A DNA stretch of 49,572 nucleotides. It comes from Zetaproteobacteria bacterium CG_4_9_14_3_um_filter_54_145. Its GTDB lineage: Bacteria; Pseudomonadota; Zetaproteobacteria; Mariprofundales; Mariprofundaceae. The position numbers and the translations under genes are program-made. The stretch is taken from positions 1-49,572 of the forward strand of contig PFXI01000036.1 in the NCBI GenBank assembly GCA_002791575.1. The letters run 5' to 3'. The notes beneath the pieces were generated by a model, which saw only the letters and a program-made list of their open reading frames with translations, was not told the origin of the DNA and did not search any database. Below, piece after piece: positions 34,701-41,946 of the stretch; within the stretch, counting starts at the first letter, position 1; every line of letters starts with the position of its first letter.

Positions 34701-35219
34701 CGACCCAACAGGATCAGTATTAATATTTCTGCAGCTCAACTGATGCAACAGGATCTCGCCAGTGATATTCTGTCACTGATCAGAGATAGCGGTGCGCAGC
34801 CGGAGTGGATCGAAATTGAAGTTACCGAAACTGCGGTGATGAATCAGCCTGAGACAGGTATCGCCATTATGCGCGAGCTGGTGAACGGGGGTGCCTCCAT
34901 TGCCATTGATGATTTCGGCACGGGCTATTATTCATCACTGGCCTATTTGAAACGATTGCCTGCAGATCTACTCAAGATCGACATCGCTTTTATCCGAGAT
35001 CTGCCGGATGATGCTGAGGATGCTGTCATTGTACGTACGATCATTGCCATGGCGCATGCCCTCGGTCTGAGGGTGCTTGCTGAAGGGGTGGAAACAACTG
35101 CACAGCTGGAGTTCCTGCGCCGTGAAGGGTGTGATCTGATTCAGGGCTATCTGCTTGGCAGGCCGCTGCCCGCTGATGAAGCCACAATCATGCTTGGTGC
35201 GGGAAAACTCGCCGTTTAA
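31776..35219 (+). CDS. Multidomain GGDEF-EAL cyclic di-GMP sensor protein
   Basis: An 1147-residue inner-membrane protein. From the N terminus: TM helix ~10-28, a periplasmic sensor region of ~215 residues, a second TM (GAWLLLLGLLSTALLAVLLF, ~262-282), PAS (~305-420), a GAF-like region (~430-580) with a Cys cluster C503, C505, C512, C522, a second PAS (~590-705), GGDEF and EAL. GGDEF (793-797) is intact and RLSD lies five residues before it, so cyclase activity and product inhibition are plausible. The EAL signature reads ESL (E924) and loop 6 carries an extra Tyr (DDFGTGYYSS, 1045-1054); other catalytic motifs (EVTET, EGVET, QGYLLGRP) are normal. Phosphodiesterase activity is therefore uncertain. 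Confidence 0.93.
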   Translation: MNPGSIVHILLRYSWLLVTLIGLATSSGLYHHHQSLNEQLVNNEITLRSQVKLDTIRAMMQQHLDASQTIVAFMQGEILAHSYIEEEEAAGFLRALLDIHKGELQAIALFPQPDLGEPLVMHQRNSAPTAPLPDLAQLEQITADSSTLWQVEKTADYTVLRTTIISSKDNHRSYVICDWDLQALFDHAINATPTAGLGVRVDMKRDHLQQHLFTHQSRLGEGQSTTVDRQSWQGTFSLSDTRFIVYTQPVPELLLGQLSSNFGAWLLLLGLLSTALLAVLLFKIFRADEQLQSEVETRTSELSGEREKLAAVIDHAHDGILVCDTNGAILRANPAADAMFGYDNPDWSTITIHDLVPEHLREEHGDLFTQEITDTGSNISDRARQLHGQRRDGSRFPCQATVHSFIANGEQRMSIVLRDMTEQKCREWVQNTLLKLRATSQASAPLHTRLKQMLEDLLMDPWQVTSRAGAIFIARGNQQWLTASYGWSVIEKRRFITLPQDHCICGNIPGSCNNPEMGRNQCEAQTADTYPSRLCMHITHHDRSLGLLHLQLRDAGPIPEEFLRFCEQAKEIISELLLREHVRQALEESENKHRQLVENTPMGIVIYTNGKVRYVNPAAVTMLGASSADDLLDRAVLDFIVEEERDSVSAHFQTLQQAGYVQSAEERFQRLDGGVFWGEIRGVPIEYESRPSVQLLIQDISARKQAQEQLKLLSYSDELTGLPNRRLYTDRVEQACSMARRSKRPISLFFLDLDRFKVINDTRGHACGDQVLKVVAERLMQTLRLSDTAARMGGDEFAVLLPETEPDKALHVAGKLIAALKQPIYLEDQSTVIIGASIGLASFPTDGEDGTTLLKHADSAMYYAKQNHMDIHCFSSAMESVAMRRMYLEGELAVAAEKGQLSLHYQSQHALPAHGTETTITGVESLMRWHHPEMGMISPAEFIPLAEETGLIKPITVWAIAEASRQALIWEQAGIRPNRISINISAAQLMQQDLASDILSLIRDSGAQPEWIEIEVTETAVMNQPETGIAIMRELVNGGASIAIDDFGTGYYSSLAYLKRLPADLLKIDIAFIRDLPDDAEDAVIVRTIIAMAHALGLRVLAEGVETTAQLEFLRREGCDLIQGYLLGRPLPADEATIMLGAGKLAV

Positions 35220-35306
35220 ACGCAACACTACTAACTGGCACTGTCCGTCACACTTAACGGCTTATGTATGCAACACCTTTTCTCTTTGTGCGACTTTTAC
35301 CTTGAG

Positions 35307-35690
35307 CTAGTCACGTTCTGCAATGGCGAAGGCCATGGCAACACCGTCGTCATCAGTCAGCGATACGTGCACGGCAGTAATGCCCTGCCTTTCAGCTACT
35401 GCGGCAGCACCACCATGCAGGTTGATAGCAGGCTTTCCGGATGGCTGGTGAATCGTTTCTATATGCCTGGGTGCAACACCCTGATGAAAACCGCTTCCAA
35501 GCGCCTTGGAGACAGCCTCCTTGGCCGCAAACAGCATGGCAAAGCGCCGGCCAGGATTGCCCTTGGCTCTGGCCTGGGCGATCTCTGCATCGGTATAGAT
35601 GCGCTGCAAAAAACGCTGGCCGAAACGCTCAATCGCATCATCGATACGAACAATGAGTACACGATCCACGCCAATACCGGAAATAGCCAT
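35307..35690 (-). CDS. acpS: Holo-[acyl-carrier-protein] synthase
   Basis: Transfers 4'-phosphopantetheine from CoA to apo-acyl carrier protein. With the ATG at 35690 (MAISGIGVDRVLIVRI) it is 127 residues long, normal for AcpS; the longer frame would run far into pdxJ. Mg ligands D9 (GIGVD) and E58 (FAAKEAVSKALGSG) are conserved. The second motif normally reads GVDIVEI; here it is GVDRVLI, so the adjacent residues are unusual. It is the last gene of the lepA-to-acpS operon, 13 nt after pdxJ. Confidence 0.92.
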   Translation of the reverse strand: MAISGIGVDRVLIVRIDDAIERFGQRFLQRIYTDAEIAQARAKGNPGRRFAMLFAAKEAVSKALGSGFHQGVAPRHIETIHQPSGKPAINLHGGAAAVAERQGITAVHVSLTDDDGVAMAFAIAERD

Positions 35691-35703
35691 CAACAGCGCC
35701 CCT

Positions 35704-36414
35704 TCACCGGACCATGACAGCCTTGAAATCAGCCACCGCCTGATGCAGACCTTTGAATATCGCATCGGCAATAATGGCATGACCTATATTCAGCTCTTCG
35801 ACCTCTGGTAGTGCGCAGATAGCCGGTGTATTCGCAAGCGTCAGGCCATGACCTGCATGCACGATCAGGCCGGCATCTGCGGCAAGCTTGGCACCGGCGG
35901 TGAGTGCCAGCAATTCTCTGGCCTGGGCCTCCCCCGTCAGGTTGGCATAATGACCGGTATGCAGCTCAACAACGGCAGCCCCGATATCACGACTAGCCCT
36001 GATCTGTGCAGGGATCGGATCGATAAACATCGATACCCGCACACCGGCAGCAGACAGGCGCGCCACGGCAGCAGCCAGGCGGGCCTTGTGCGCAACCACA
36101 TCCAGACCGCCTTCCGTGGTCAGCTCTTCACGCTTTTCCGGAACCAGACAGCAGGCGACCGGCTTCAATCGCTCACAGATCGCCACCATCTCGTCTGTCA
36201 CCCCCATCTCCATGTTCAAATGCAGGCCGGGGGTAGCGGCAAGGCGTTCAATATCGTGGTCCTGAATATGACGCCTGTCCTCGCGCAGGTGCGCGGTAAT
36301 ACTGCTCGCTCCGGCAGCCAGACAGATCGGCACCGCAGCCAGCGGATCTGGGTAGGCCGTTCCGCGCGCCTGCCGAATCGTTGCGATATGATCAATGTTT
36401 ACACCCAGATACAT
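35704..36414 (-). CDS. pdxJ: Pyridoxine 5'-phosphate synthase
   Basis: Condenses 3-amino-2-oxopropyl phosphate with 1-deoxyxylulose 5-phosphate in vitamin B6 synthesis. The ATG at 36414 ([18 protein letters not shown]) is chosen because AGGAG lies 7 nt upstream; it yields 236 residues. Family motifs: [57 protein letters not shown] and [10 protein letters not shown]. Lies 36 nt after recO and 13 nt before acpS, the standard order in gammaproteobacteria. Confidence 0.97.
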   Translation of the reverse strand: MYLGVNIDHIATIRQARGTAYPDPLAAVPICLAAGASSITAHLREDRRHIQDHDIERLAATPGLHLNMEMGVTDEMVAICERLKPVACCLVPEKREELTTEGGLDVVAHKARLAAAVARLSAAGVRVSMFIDPIPAQIRASRDIGAAVVELHTGHYANLTGEAQARELLALTAGAKLAADAGLIVHAGHGLTLANTPAICALPEVEELNIGHAIIADAIFKGLHQAVADFKAVMVR

Positions 36415-36450
36415 CCGCTTACTCCTGTCATTCATGGTATATATTTGTAC

Positions 36451-37140
36451 TTATCCCTGCTGTCGGAAACTGTCCGGCAATTTAACGCCGTGTTCACGCA
36501 ACACGCCCGTGATCATCATGCGCCAGCGCAGCCTGTCCTGAACCGACATATGCACATTCACTTGCCGGATCACCCCTGCCATGCCCTTTCTCAAGCCGGC
36601 AGATACTTCCACGCCGTTACCGCAATCGCCGCAGAGCAGATGTGCACTCTGCCAGTACATCGCATCTGTTTCGACCACCTGCCGGCCGCAGTGCCAGCAG
36701 TGAAACAGATCACCCAGCCAGCCGGCACGCTCGAGCAATAACCACAAGGCGGCACACTGCCCCTCATCGGCCTGCCGGGCATCAAGCAGCGAGATAGCCT
36801 CATGCAGCTCTGCATAGCCGTGCGGATCACCATCCTGAAACAGGGTATTGGTAACCGCGATCACCTCCAGTGCATCCAGCATATGTGTTTCATGCACCAG
36901 CTGCTCGTGGCGTATCACATCAATCAGTGTGCCCATACCACCGCTGCGGCCCGGTCTCCAGGTGAGCTGCAGACGATATAACGGTGCGAGTGTGGCGCGA
37001 AAAATGCTCTTCGGACGCCTGGCGCCGCGCGCCATCACGGTAATGCGCCCGTGTCCGGCAGTAAGGATATGGCATATCAGCGATGTTTCGCTGAACGGGA
37101 TCCGGCGCAGCAACAGGCCATCATCGGTATACTCAGCCAT
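36451..37140 (-). CDS. recO: DNA repair protein RecO
   Basis: A 229-residue mediator that loads RecA on SSB-coated DNA. The ATG at 37140 is used; a TTG two codons upstream is possible. The N-terminal OB-fold starts GLLLRRIPFSETSLICHILTA with RGARRPKS. The central helical domain carries a zinc finger (CWHCG, later CGDCG), found in many RecO proteins. It lies between era and pdxJ, as in E. coli. Confidence 0.93.
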   Translation of the reverse strand: MAEYTDDGLLLRRIPFSETSLICHILTAGHGRITVMARGARRPKSIFRATLAPLYRLQLTWRPGRSGGMGTLIDVIRHEQLVHETHMLDALEVIAVTNTLFQDGDPHGYAELHEAISLLDARQADEGQCAALWLLLERAGWLGDLFHCWHCGRQVVETDAMYWQSAHLLCGDCGNGVEVSAGLRKGMAGVIRQVNVHMSVQDRLRWRMMITGVLREHGVKLPDSFRQQG

Positions 37141-37179
37141 GCACAATCAACACGGGCTTTATCGTATACAACCAGTGCG

Positions 37180-38088
37180 TTACTGATCCGTACCCAGGCC
37201 CAGATCCAGCAATTTACCCGGATGATTAAACCAGTCCTCATCCACTCGGACCCATAGATTCAGATGTACACGACAGTCCAGAATGTTCTCCAGCCCCTTT
37301 CTGGCCCGCACGCCGATATCTTTCATACGGCTGCCACCCTTGCCGATCAGCATCGGCTTATGACGTTCACTGCCAACCAGAATCACAGCATCAATTTCGA
37401 TGCCTTCGCCCTGCTCCTCAAAGCGTTCGATATCGACAGCCGTCTGAAACGGAATCTCCTGCTGCATGGCCAGAAATACCTGCTCACGCACATATTCCGC
37501 TGCCAGCTGACGCTGGGTCTGGTCGGTAAACCACTCCGGATCATGCAGCGCAGGCTGCTGCGGCAATAAACCGGTCAACTGTTTCAGCAGTGACTCAATC
37601 TGCATACCGCGACGGGCCGACACCGGAATATAGGCCACCGCCCCCGGATCCAGTCGCTGCATCATGGCCAGACGCGGTAACAGGTCATCTTTTTTGATGG
37701 CATCCACCTTATTCAACACGTGGATACGCGGCTGCGTCAGGCGGCCATCGGCAAAACGTTCAATCAACTCACGCGTTACCCGATCCAGCGGGCAGGTCAC
37801 ATCCTGCATAATGGCCAGCACATCCGCTTCCTCTGCTGCGGCATAGGCAATACGCACCATATTGCGGTTGAGCTGTTTATCGCCCTTGTGGATACCCGGC
37901 GTATCAACAAAAATAATCTGGCTCGCATCATCATTGTAAACGCCGAGAATACGGTGGCGTGTGGTTTGCGGCTTCGGCGTAACAATCGCTACTTTTGCCC
38001 GGATAATATGGTTCATCAGTGTAGACTTGCCGACATTCGGGCGCCCCAGCAGGGCTACCGTGCCACAACGAAATGTTTCATCACTCAT
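37180..38088 (-). CDS. era: GTPase Era
   Basis: An essential GTPase that binds the 3' end of 16S rRNA and helps mature the small ribosomal subunit. The 302-residue protein has G1 GRPNVGKST, the switch I region TPKPQTTRHRI, G3 DTPGIHKG, G4 NKVD and the C-terminal KH domain with VGSERHKPMLIGKGGSRMK. The ATG overlaps the rnc frame by 8 nt. It follows rnc as in most proteobacteria. Confidence 0.98.
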   Translation of the reverse strand: MSDETFRCGTVALLGRPNVGKSTLMNHIIRAKVAIVTPKPQTTRHRILGVYNDDASQIIFVDTPGIHKGDKQLNRNMVRIAYAAAEEADVLAIMQDVTCPLDRVTRELIERFADGRLTQPRIHVLNKVDAIKKDDLLPRLAMMQRLDPGAVAYIPVSARRGMQIESLLKQLTGLLPQQPALHDPEWFTDQTQRQLAAEYVREQVFLAMQQEIPFQTAVDIERFEEQGEGIEIDAVILVGSERHKPMLIGKGGSRMKDIGVRARKGLENILDCRVHLNLWVRVDEDWFNHPGKLLDLGLGTDQ

Positions 38089-38773
38089 CTTTCAATTTAC
38101 TCCATGCCTGTTCTGCTGCTGCAATTTCAGCTGTTTTCTTGCGCTCACCTTGGCCGTGACCAACAATTCTGTCCTGCACACTGCATGCGGCCTCAAAACG
38201 AGGATTCGCGCCTGCGCCACGATCTGTCAGCTTGTATACAGGCAGCCCCCAACCTTTGCCCTGTGTAAACTCCTGCAGGCGGGATTTGCCATCACGTGTA
38301 TCCACCCGCCCGATATCGGCCAGCATCGGTTGCCATGCCGCCAGCACGATACGCCTGGCAGCGTCCCAGCCGGAATCTTCAAACACGGCACCAATAACAG
38401 CCTCGACAGCATTGGCCGTAATCGATGGCGATTTAACACCGCGGGCGCTGCGCTCCCCCTCACCGACAACCAGACAGGCAGAGAGATGCCAGTCAGCAGC
38501 AATCACCAGCAGGCTGTCCCTGCACACCAGACTTGCACGCATGCGTGAAAGCAGGCCTTCGGGCTTGTCGGGAAAACTGTGATGCAGGTATTCGGCAATC
38601 ACCAGCCCGAGTACGGCATCGCCGAGAAACTCCAGTCGTTCCAGATGCCCGGTGATTGCACCGCGCAGGGCTGAACAATGAGTCAGTGCGCGTTTAAGCA
38701 GTGCCGGATCACGAAATTGATATGCGATCACCTGCTGCAGTTGCGTCAACGTAGTGTTTGCATCCTCTGCCAT
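38081..38773 (-). CDS. rnc: Ribonuclease III
   Basis: A 230-residue double-stranded RNA endonuclease that processes rRNA and mRNA. The signature ERLEFLGDAVLGLVIAEYL contains the catalytic acids (E48, D52); the second acidic site is in NAVEAVIGAVFEDSG. The C-terminal dsRBD runs from SRLQEFTQGKGWGLP to KTAEIAAAEQAWSKL. The start overlaps the DUF4845 stop (TGATG), and era overlaps its end by 8 nt. Confidence 0.97.
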   Translation of the reverse strand: MAEDANTTLTQLQQVIAYQFRDPALLKRALTHCSALRGAITGHLERLEFLGDAVLGLVIAEYLHHSFPDKPEGLLSRMRASLVCRDSLLVIAADWHLSACLVVGEGERSARGVKSPSITANAVEAVIGAVFEDSGWDAARRIVLAAWQPMLADIGRVDTRDGKSRLQEFTQGKGWGLPVYKLTDRGAGANPRFEAACSVQDRIVGHGQGERKKTAEIAAAEQAWSKLKDE

Positions 38774-39231
38774 CAGAGTCCTGCATGTGGTGTGAAGTGC
38801 AACACCACCTGCGCCCGGTCGCGCCAGACATCCATACCGGTCAGAGCGTCCGGATCATATTCACCATGCTCATCTACCGCCTCAACAGGCCCCAGCATCC
38901 AGATGGTTTCGCTATAGCTGGATGAGACTTCAATACCGCGATCGCCACTGACAATATCCAGATTCACATAGAACTCGGCAGGCAGATCACCATCGGCAAT
39001 GTAGTTCAGCGACAGCAGACGCGGCAGACGGGCACGCACATCCGCCACATCGGCATCAACCATGTTCTCGACAATGCCATCAAACATCCCCTGTACTTTC
39101 CAGCTCACATAATAGACATTGAGAAACTTCATGCCGTGCCATGCAACCGCTCCCAGAATGACCAGCCAAACCAGCACCTTGATCAGCGAGTACCCCTGCT
39201 GGCGGGAAGCGTAGACATGCGTCATGTGCAT
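38773..39231 (-). CDS. DUF4845 membrane protein
   Basis: A protein of about 152 residues of the DUF4845 family, which regularly sits between lepB and rnc in proteobacteria. It has an N-terminal pilin-like hydrophobic segment (QGYSLIKVLVWLVILGAVAWHGMKF), then a soluble domain of about 110 residues (YYVSWKVQGMFDGIVENM). The start is ambiguous: ATG at 39231 lies directly after the lepB stop, another ATG is at 39225, and a TTG is at 39240. Its function is unknown; the location suggests a link to membrane or secretion biogenesis. Confidence 0.8.
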   Translation of the reverse strand: MHMTHVYASRQQGYSLIKVLVWLVILGAVAWHGMKFLNVYYVSWKVQGMFDGIVENMVDADVADVRARLPRLLSLNYIADGDLPAEFYVNLDIVSGDRGIEVSSSYSETIWMLGPVEAVDEHGEYDPDALTGMDVWRDRAQVVLHFTPHAGL

Positions 39232-39232
39232 G

Positions 39233-39904
39233 CTAGTCAATCACATGACCCAGGCGTTCCCAGCGCGGAACACCTTTCACATTATCCCATGACCACCAGA
39301 TAATCGCTGCCCGTCCTACCATGTAGGATTGCGGCACAAAGCCCCAGAAACGGGAGTCACGTGAGTTATTGCGATTATCGCCGAGGGCAAAATAGGCATC
39401 TTCCGGCACAGTCCATTCACCATCCCGGATGGAAAAGTGCTTGCGTAGTAAGGCATGCTTCACACCATCAAGGTTCTCTTCATACAGGCCTGAAACATCA
39501 GCGCTGCCGTCACCGAGAAAGTAAGTACGCTCACCCTTCTCAACAAGCGGCATCTCTATATCATTGATATACAACTTGTTTTCACGATAGGTTATTTTGT
39601 CGCCGGGGATACCTACGATACGCTTGATGTAATCCTTACTCTTGTCATCGGGATATACAAAAACAGCCACATCACCACGGTGAGCCTGTTTGGACAGCAA
39701 CTGGATATCAGTAAGCGGGATGCGGAATCCGTAGACATAGCGCCAGACAAACAGGTAATCGCCCACTTCCAGTGTCGGCACCATGCTTGATGAAGGTATT
39801 TTGAACGGTGCCACAATAAAGCTGCGGATCACAATGGCCAGCAATGCAATCACAATCAGGCTTTCCAGCCATTCCCGCCAAACCGGTTTATTACTCTTCA
39901 TCAT
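39233..39904 (-). CDS. lepB: Signal peptidase I
   Basis: Removes signal peptides from exported proteins at the outer face of the inner membrane. The 223-residue protein has one N-terminal TM segment (SLIVIALLAIVIRSFIV), then the catalytic Ser in IPSSSMVPTL (S40) and the catalytic Lys in DYIKRIVGIPGD (K94), plus ALGDNRNNSRDSRFWGFV. One TM instead of the two of E. coli is usual in shorter LepB proteins. Two adjacent ATG codons occur; GGGAG just upstream serves either. Confidence 0.97.
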   Translation of the reverse strand: MMKSNKPVWREWLESLIVIALLAIVIRSFIVAPFKIPSSSMVPTLEVGDYLFVWRYVYGFRIPLTDIQLLSKQAHRGDVAVFVYPDDKSKDYIKRIVGIPGDKITYRENKLYINDIEMPLVEKGERTYFLGDGSADVSGLYEENLDGVKHALLRKHFSIRDGEWTVPEDAYFALGDNRNNSRDSRFWGFVPQSYMVGRAAIIWWSWDNVKGVPRWERLGHVID

Positions 39905-41731
39905 TCAGCTCCCATCGCCCAGTTTCAGCACAGCCAGGAACGCTTCCTGAGGTACATTTACACTACCGATTGATTTCATCCGCTTCTTACCCGCCTTCTG
40001 CTTCTCCAGCAGCTTGCGCTTACGGGAGATATCACCACCGTAACATTTGGCTGTCACGTTCTTGCGCACGCCTTTGACCGTCTCTCGCGCCAGGATACGG
40101 CTACCGATTGCCGCCTGCAGGGGCACATCAAACTGATGGCGCGGAATCAGCTCGCGCAGCTTTTTCACCAGATCACGTCCGCGCGACTCGGCAATAGAAC
40201 GGTGTACAATCAGGGAGAGTGCATCCACAGGTTCCGCGTGAACCAGCACATCCAGCTTCACCACATCGCTGACGGTAAATTCTGACAACTCGTAATCCAT
40301 GGAGGCATAACCACGCGAGACCGACTTCAATTTGTCGTAAAAATCGATCGCCATCTCGGCCAGCGGCAGACTGTATGTAAGCATCACACGCCCCTGTCCG
40401 ATAAATTTCATATCCTGCTGCATACCACGTCGATCCTGGCACAGCTTGATGATCGTACCGACAAACTCTTCCGGCATAAAGATATTGGCCAGTACAGTCG
40501 GCTCCTCAATACGATCAATATCCTGTGGCTCAGGAAACTCACTCGGATTGGAAATTTCAATAGTAGTACCGTCGGTTTTGTGAATACGGTAAACCACGCT
40601 CGGAGCGGTGGTAATCAGGTCGAGATCATATTCCCGCTCCAACCGCTCCTGAACAATCTCCATGTGCAGCATACCCAGAAAGCCGCAACGAAAACCCAAA
40701 CCGAGTGCCGAAGAGGTCTCCGGCTCAAAGGTGAACGCGGGATCGTTCATGTGCAGCTTCTCCAGCGAATCACGCAGATCGTTATAATCAGCTGAATCCA
40801 CAGGATAGAGGCCGGAAAAAACCATGGCCTTGGGTTCACGGTAACCGGGTAAAGGCTCGGTCGCACCATTTTTGAGCGTCGTCACCGTATCACCGACCTT
40901 CAGATCAGCCAGTTTTTTGATGCCGCCAATCAGAAAACCAACCGCTCCGGATGAGAGATGCGACGTGGAAAATGGTGTCGGCACAAAATATCCGAGATCC
41001 TGCACCTCATACGAGGCCGCAGTCGGCATAGACATCAGCCGGAAGCGATCACCTTTTTTCACGGTTCCCTCAAAGACACGAATCAGTGCGACCGCACCCA
41101 CATAAGAGTCAAACCAGGAATCTACCACCAGCGCCCGCAACGGCTTGTCATCAAGATTCTTTGGCGGCGGAATATATTTTACGATGGCTTCCAGCACATC
41201 GATAATACCCTGCCCTGTCTTGGCTGAAACCGGCAGAGCGTACGAGGCATCCAGACCGATCACATCTTCGATCTGTCGTTTGGCCTCTTCAATATCGGCA
41301 CTGGGCAGATCGATCTTGTTGATCACAGGGATGATTTCGAGATTGTTATCCATTGCGAGATAGACATTGGCCAGAGTCTGCGCTTCAACGCCTTGCGCGG
41401 CATCAACGATCAGCAGCGCACCTTCACAGGCCTGCAGGGATCTGGACACTTCATAAGTGAAATCCACATGACCGGGTGTATCGATCATATTCAGCTGATA
41501 GATATGGCCATCTTTGGCAGGGTAATTCAGCGTAGCTGTCTGCGCCTTGATGGTTATACCGCGCTCCTGCTCCAGATCCATCGAATCGAGTACCTGCTTC
41601 TTCATCTGGCGCTCTGTGAGCGCACCGGTCTCCTCGATCAAACGGTCAGCGAGCGTCGACTTGCCATGATCGATATGGGCAATAATGGAAAAATTGCGAA
41701 TATAGTGTTGATGATTGGTTGATTGGGTCAT
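39905..41731 (-). CDS. lepA: Elongation factor 4 (LepA)
   Basis: A 608-residue ribosomal GTPase with a role in ribosome biogenesis or back-translocation. The frame is open 26 codons further upstream, but [26 protein letters not shown] at 41731 is the usual start. Domains: G domain ([23 protein letters not shown]), translation-factor domain II, LepA domains and the C-terminal LepA-specific CTD ending [25 protein letters not shown]. It is the first gene of the operon to acpS, and it is divergent from the SPOR protein gene. Confidence 0.97.
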   Translation of the reverse strand: MTQSTNHQHYIRNFSIIAHIDHGKSTLADRLIEETGALTERQMKKQVLDSMDLEQERGITIKAQTATLNYPAKDGHIYQLNMIDTPGHVDFTYEVSRSLQACEGALLIVDAAQGVEAQTLANVYLAMDNNLEIIPVINKIDLPSADIEEAKRQIEDVIGLDASYALPVSAKTGQGIIDVLEAIVKYIPPPKNLDDKPLRALVVDSWFDSYVGAVALIRVFEGTVKKGDRFRLMSMPTAASYEVQDLGYFVPTPFSTSHLSSGAVGFLIGGIKKLADLKVGDTVTTLKNGATEPLPGYREPKAMVFSGLYPVDSADYNDLRDSLEKLHMNDPAFTFEPETSSALGLGFRCGFLGMLHMEIVQERLEREYDLDLITTAPSVVYRIHKTDGTTIEISNPSEFPEPQDIDRIEEPTVLANIFMPEEFVGTIIKLCQDRRGMQQDMKFIGQGRVMLTYSLPLAEMAIDFYDKLKSVSRGYASMDYELSEFTVSDVVKLDVLVHAEPVDALSLIVHRSIAESRGRDLVKKLRELIPRHQFDVPLQAAIGSRILARETVKGVRKNVTAKCYGGDISRKRKLLEKQKAGKKRMKSIGSVNVPQEAFLAVLKLGDGS

Positions 41732-41946
41732 TGGCGCGGCAGTGTACCGATGCAATCGCGACGATGCCATCAATCGATTTATCATCCCCCGCCACGGACA
41801 CATAATCACTGCACACTTGCAAAAAAAACAGAGTAACCTAATTTATCGGATACTAAAGATTATCATTGGCACAGAATGGGCCGGACAGATGCAGCCTGTT
41901 CAAGCATTGTTCCAGATTAGTCAGCGGATGGGGAGATACGCGTTTC

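Noticed and set aside
41732-41809. 26-residue N-terminal extension of LepA
   Set aside because: The conserved family start is at 41731; the extension has no similarity to LepA.
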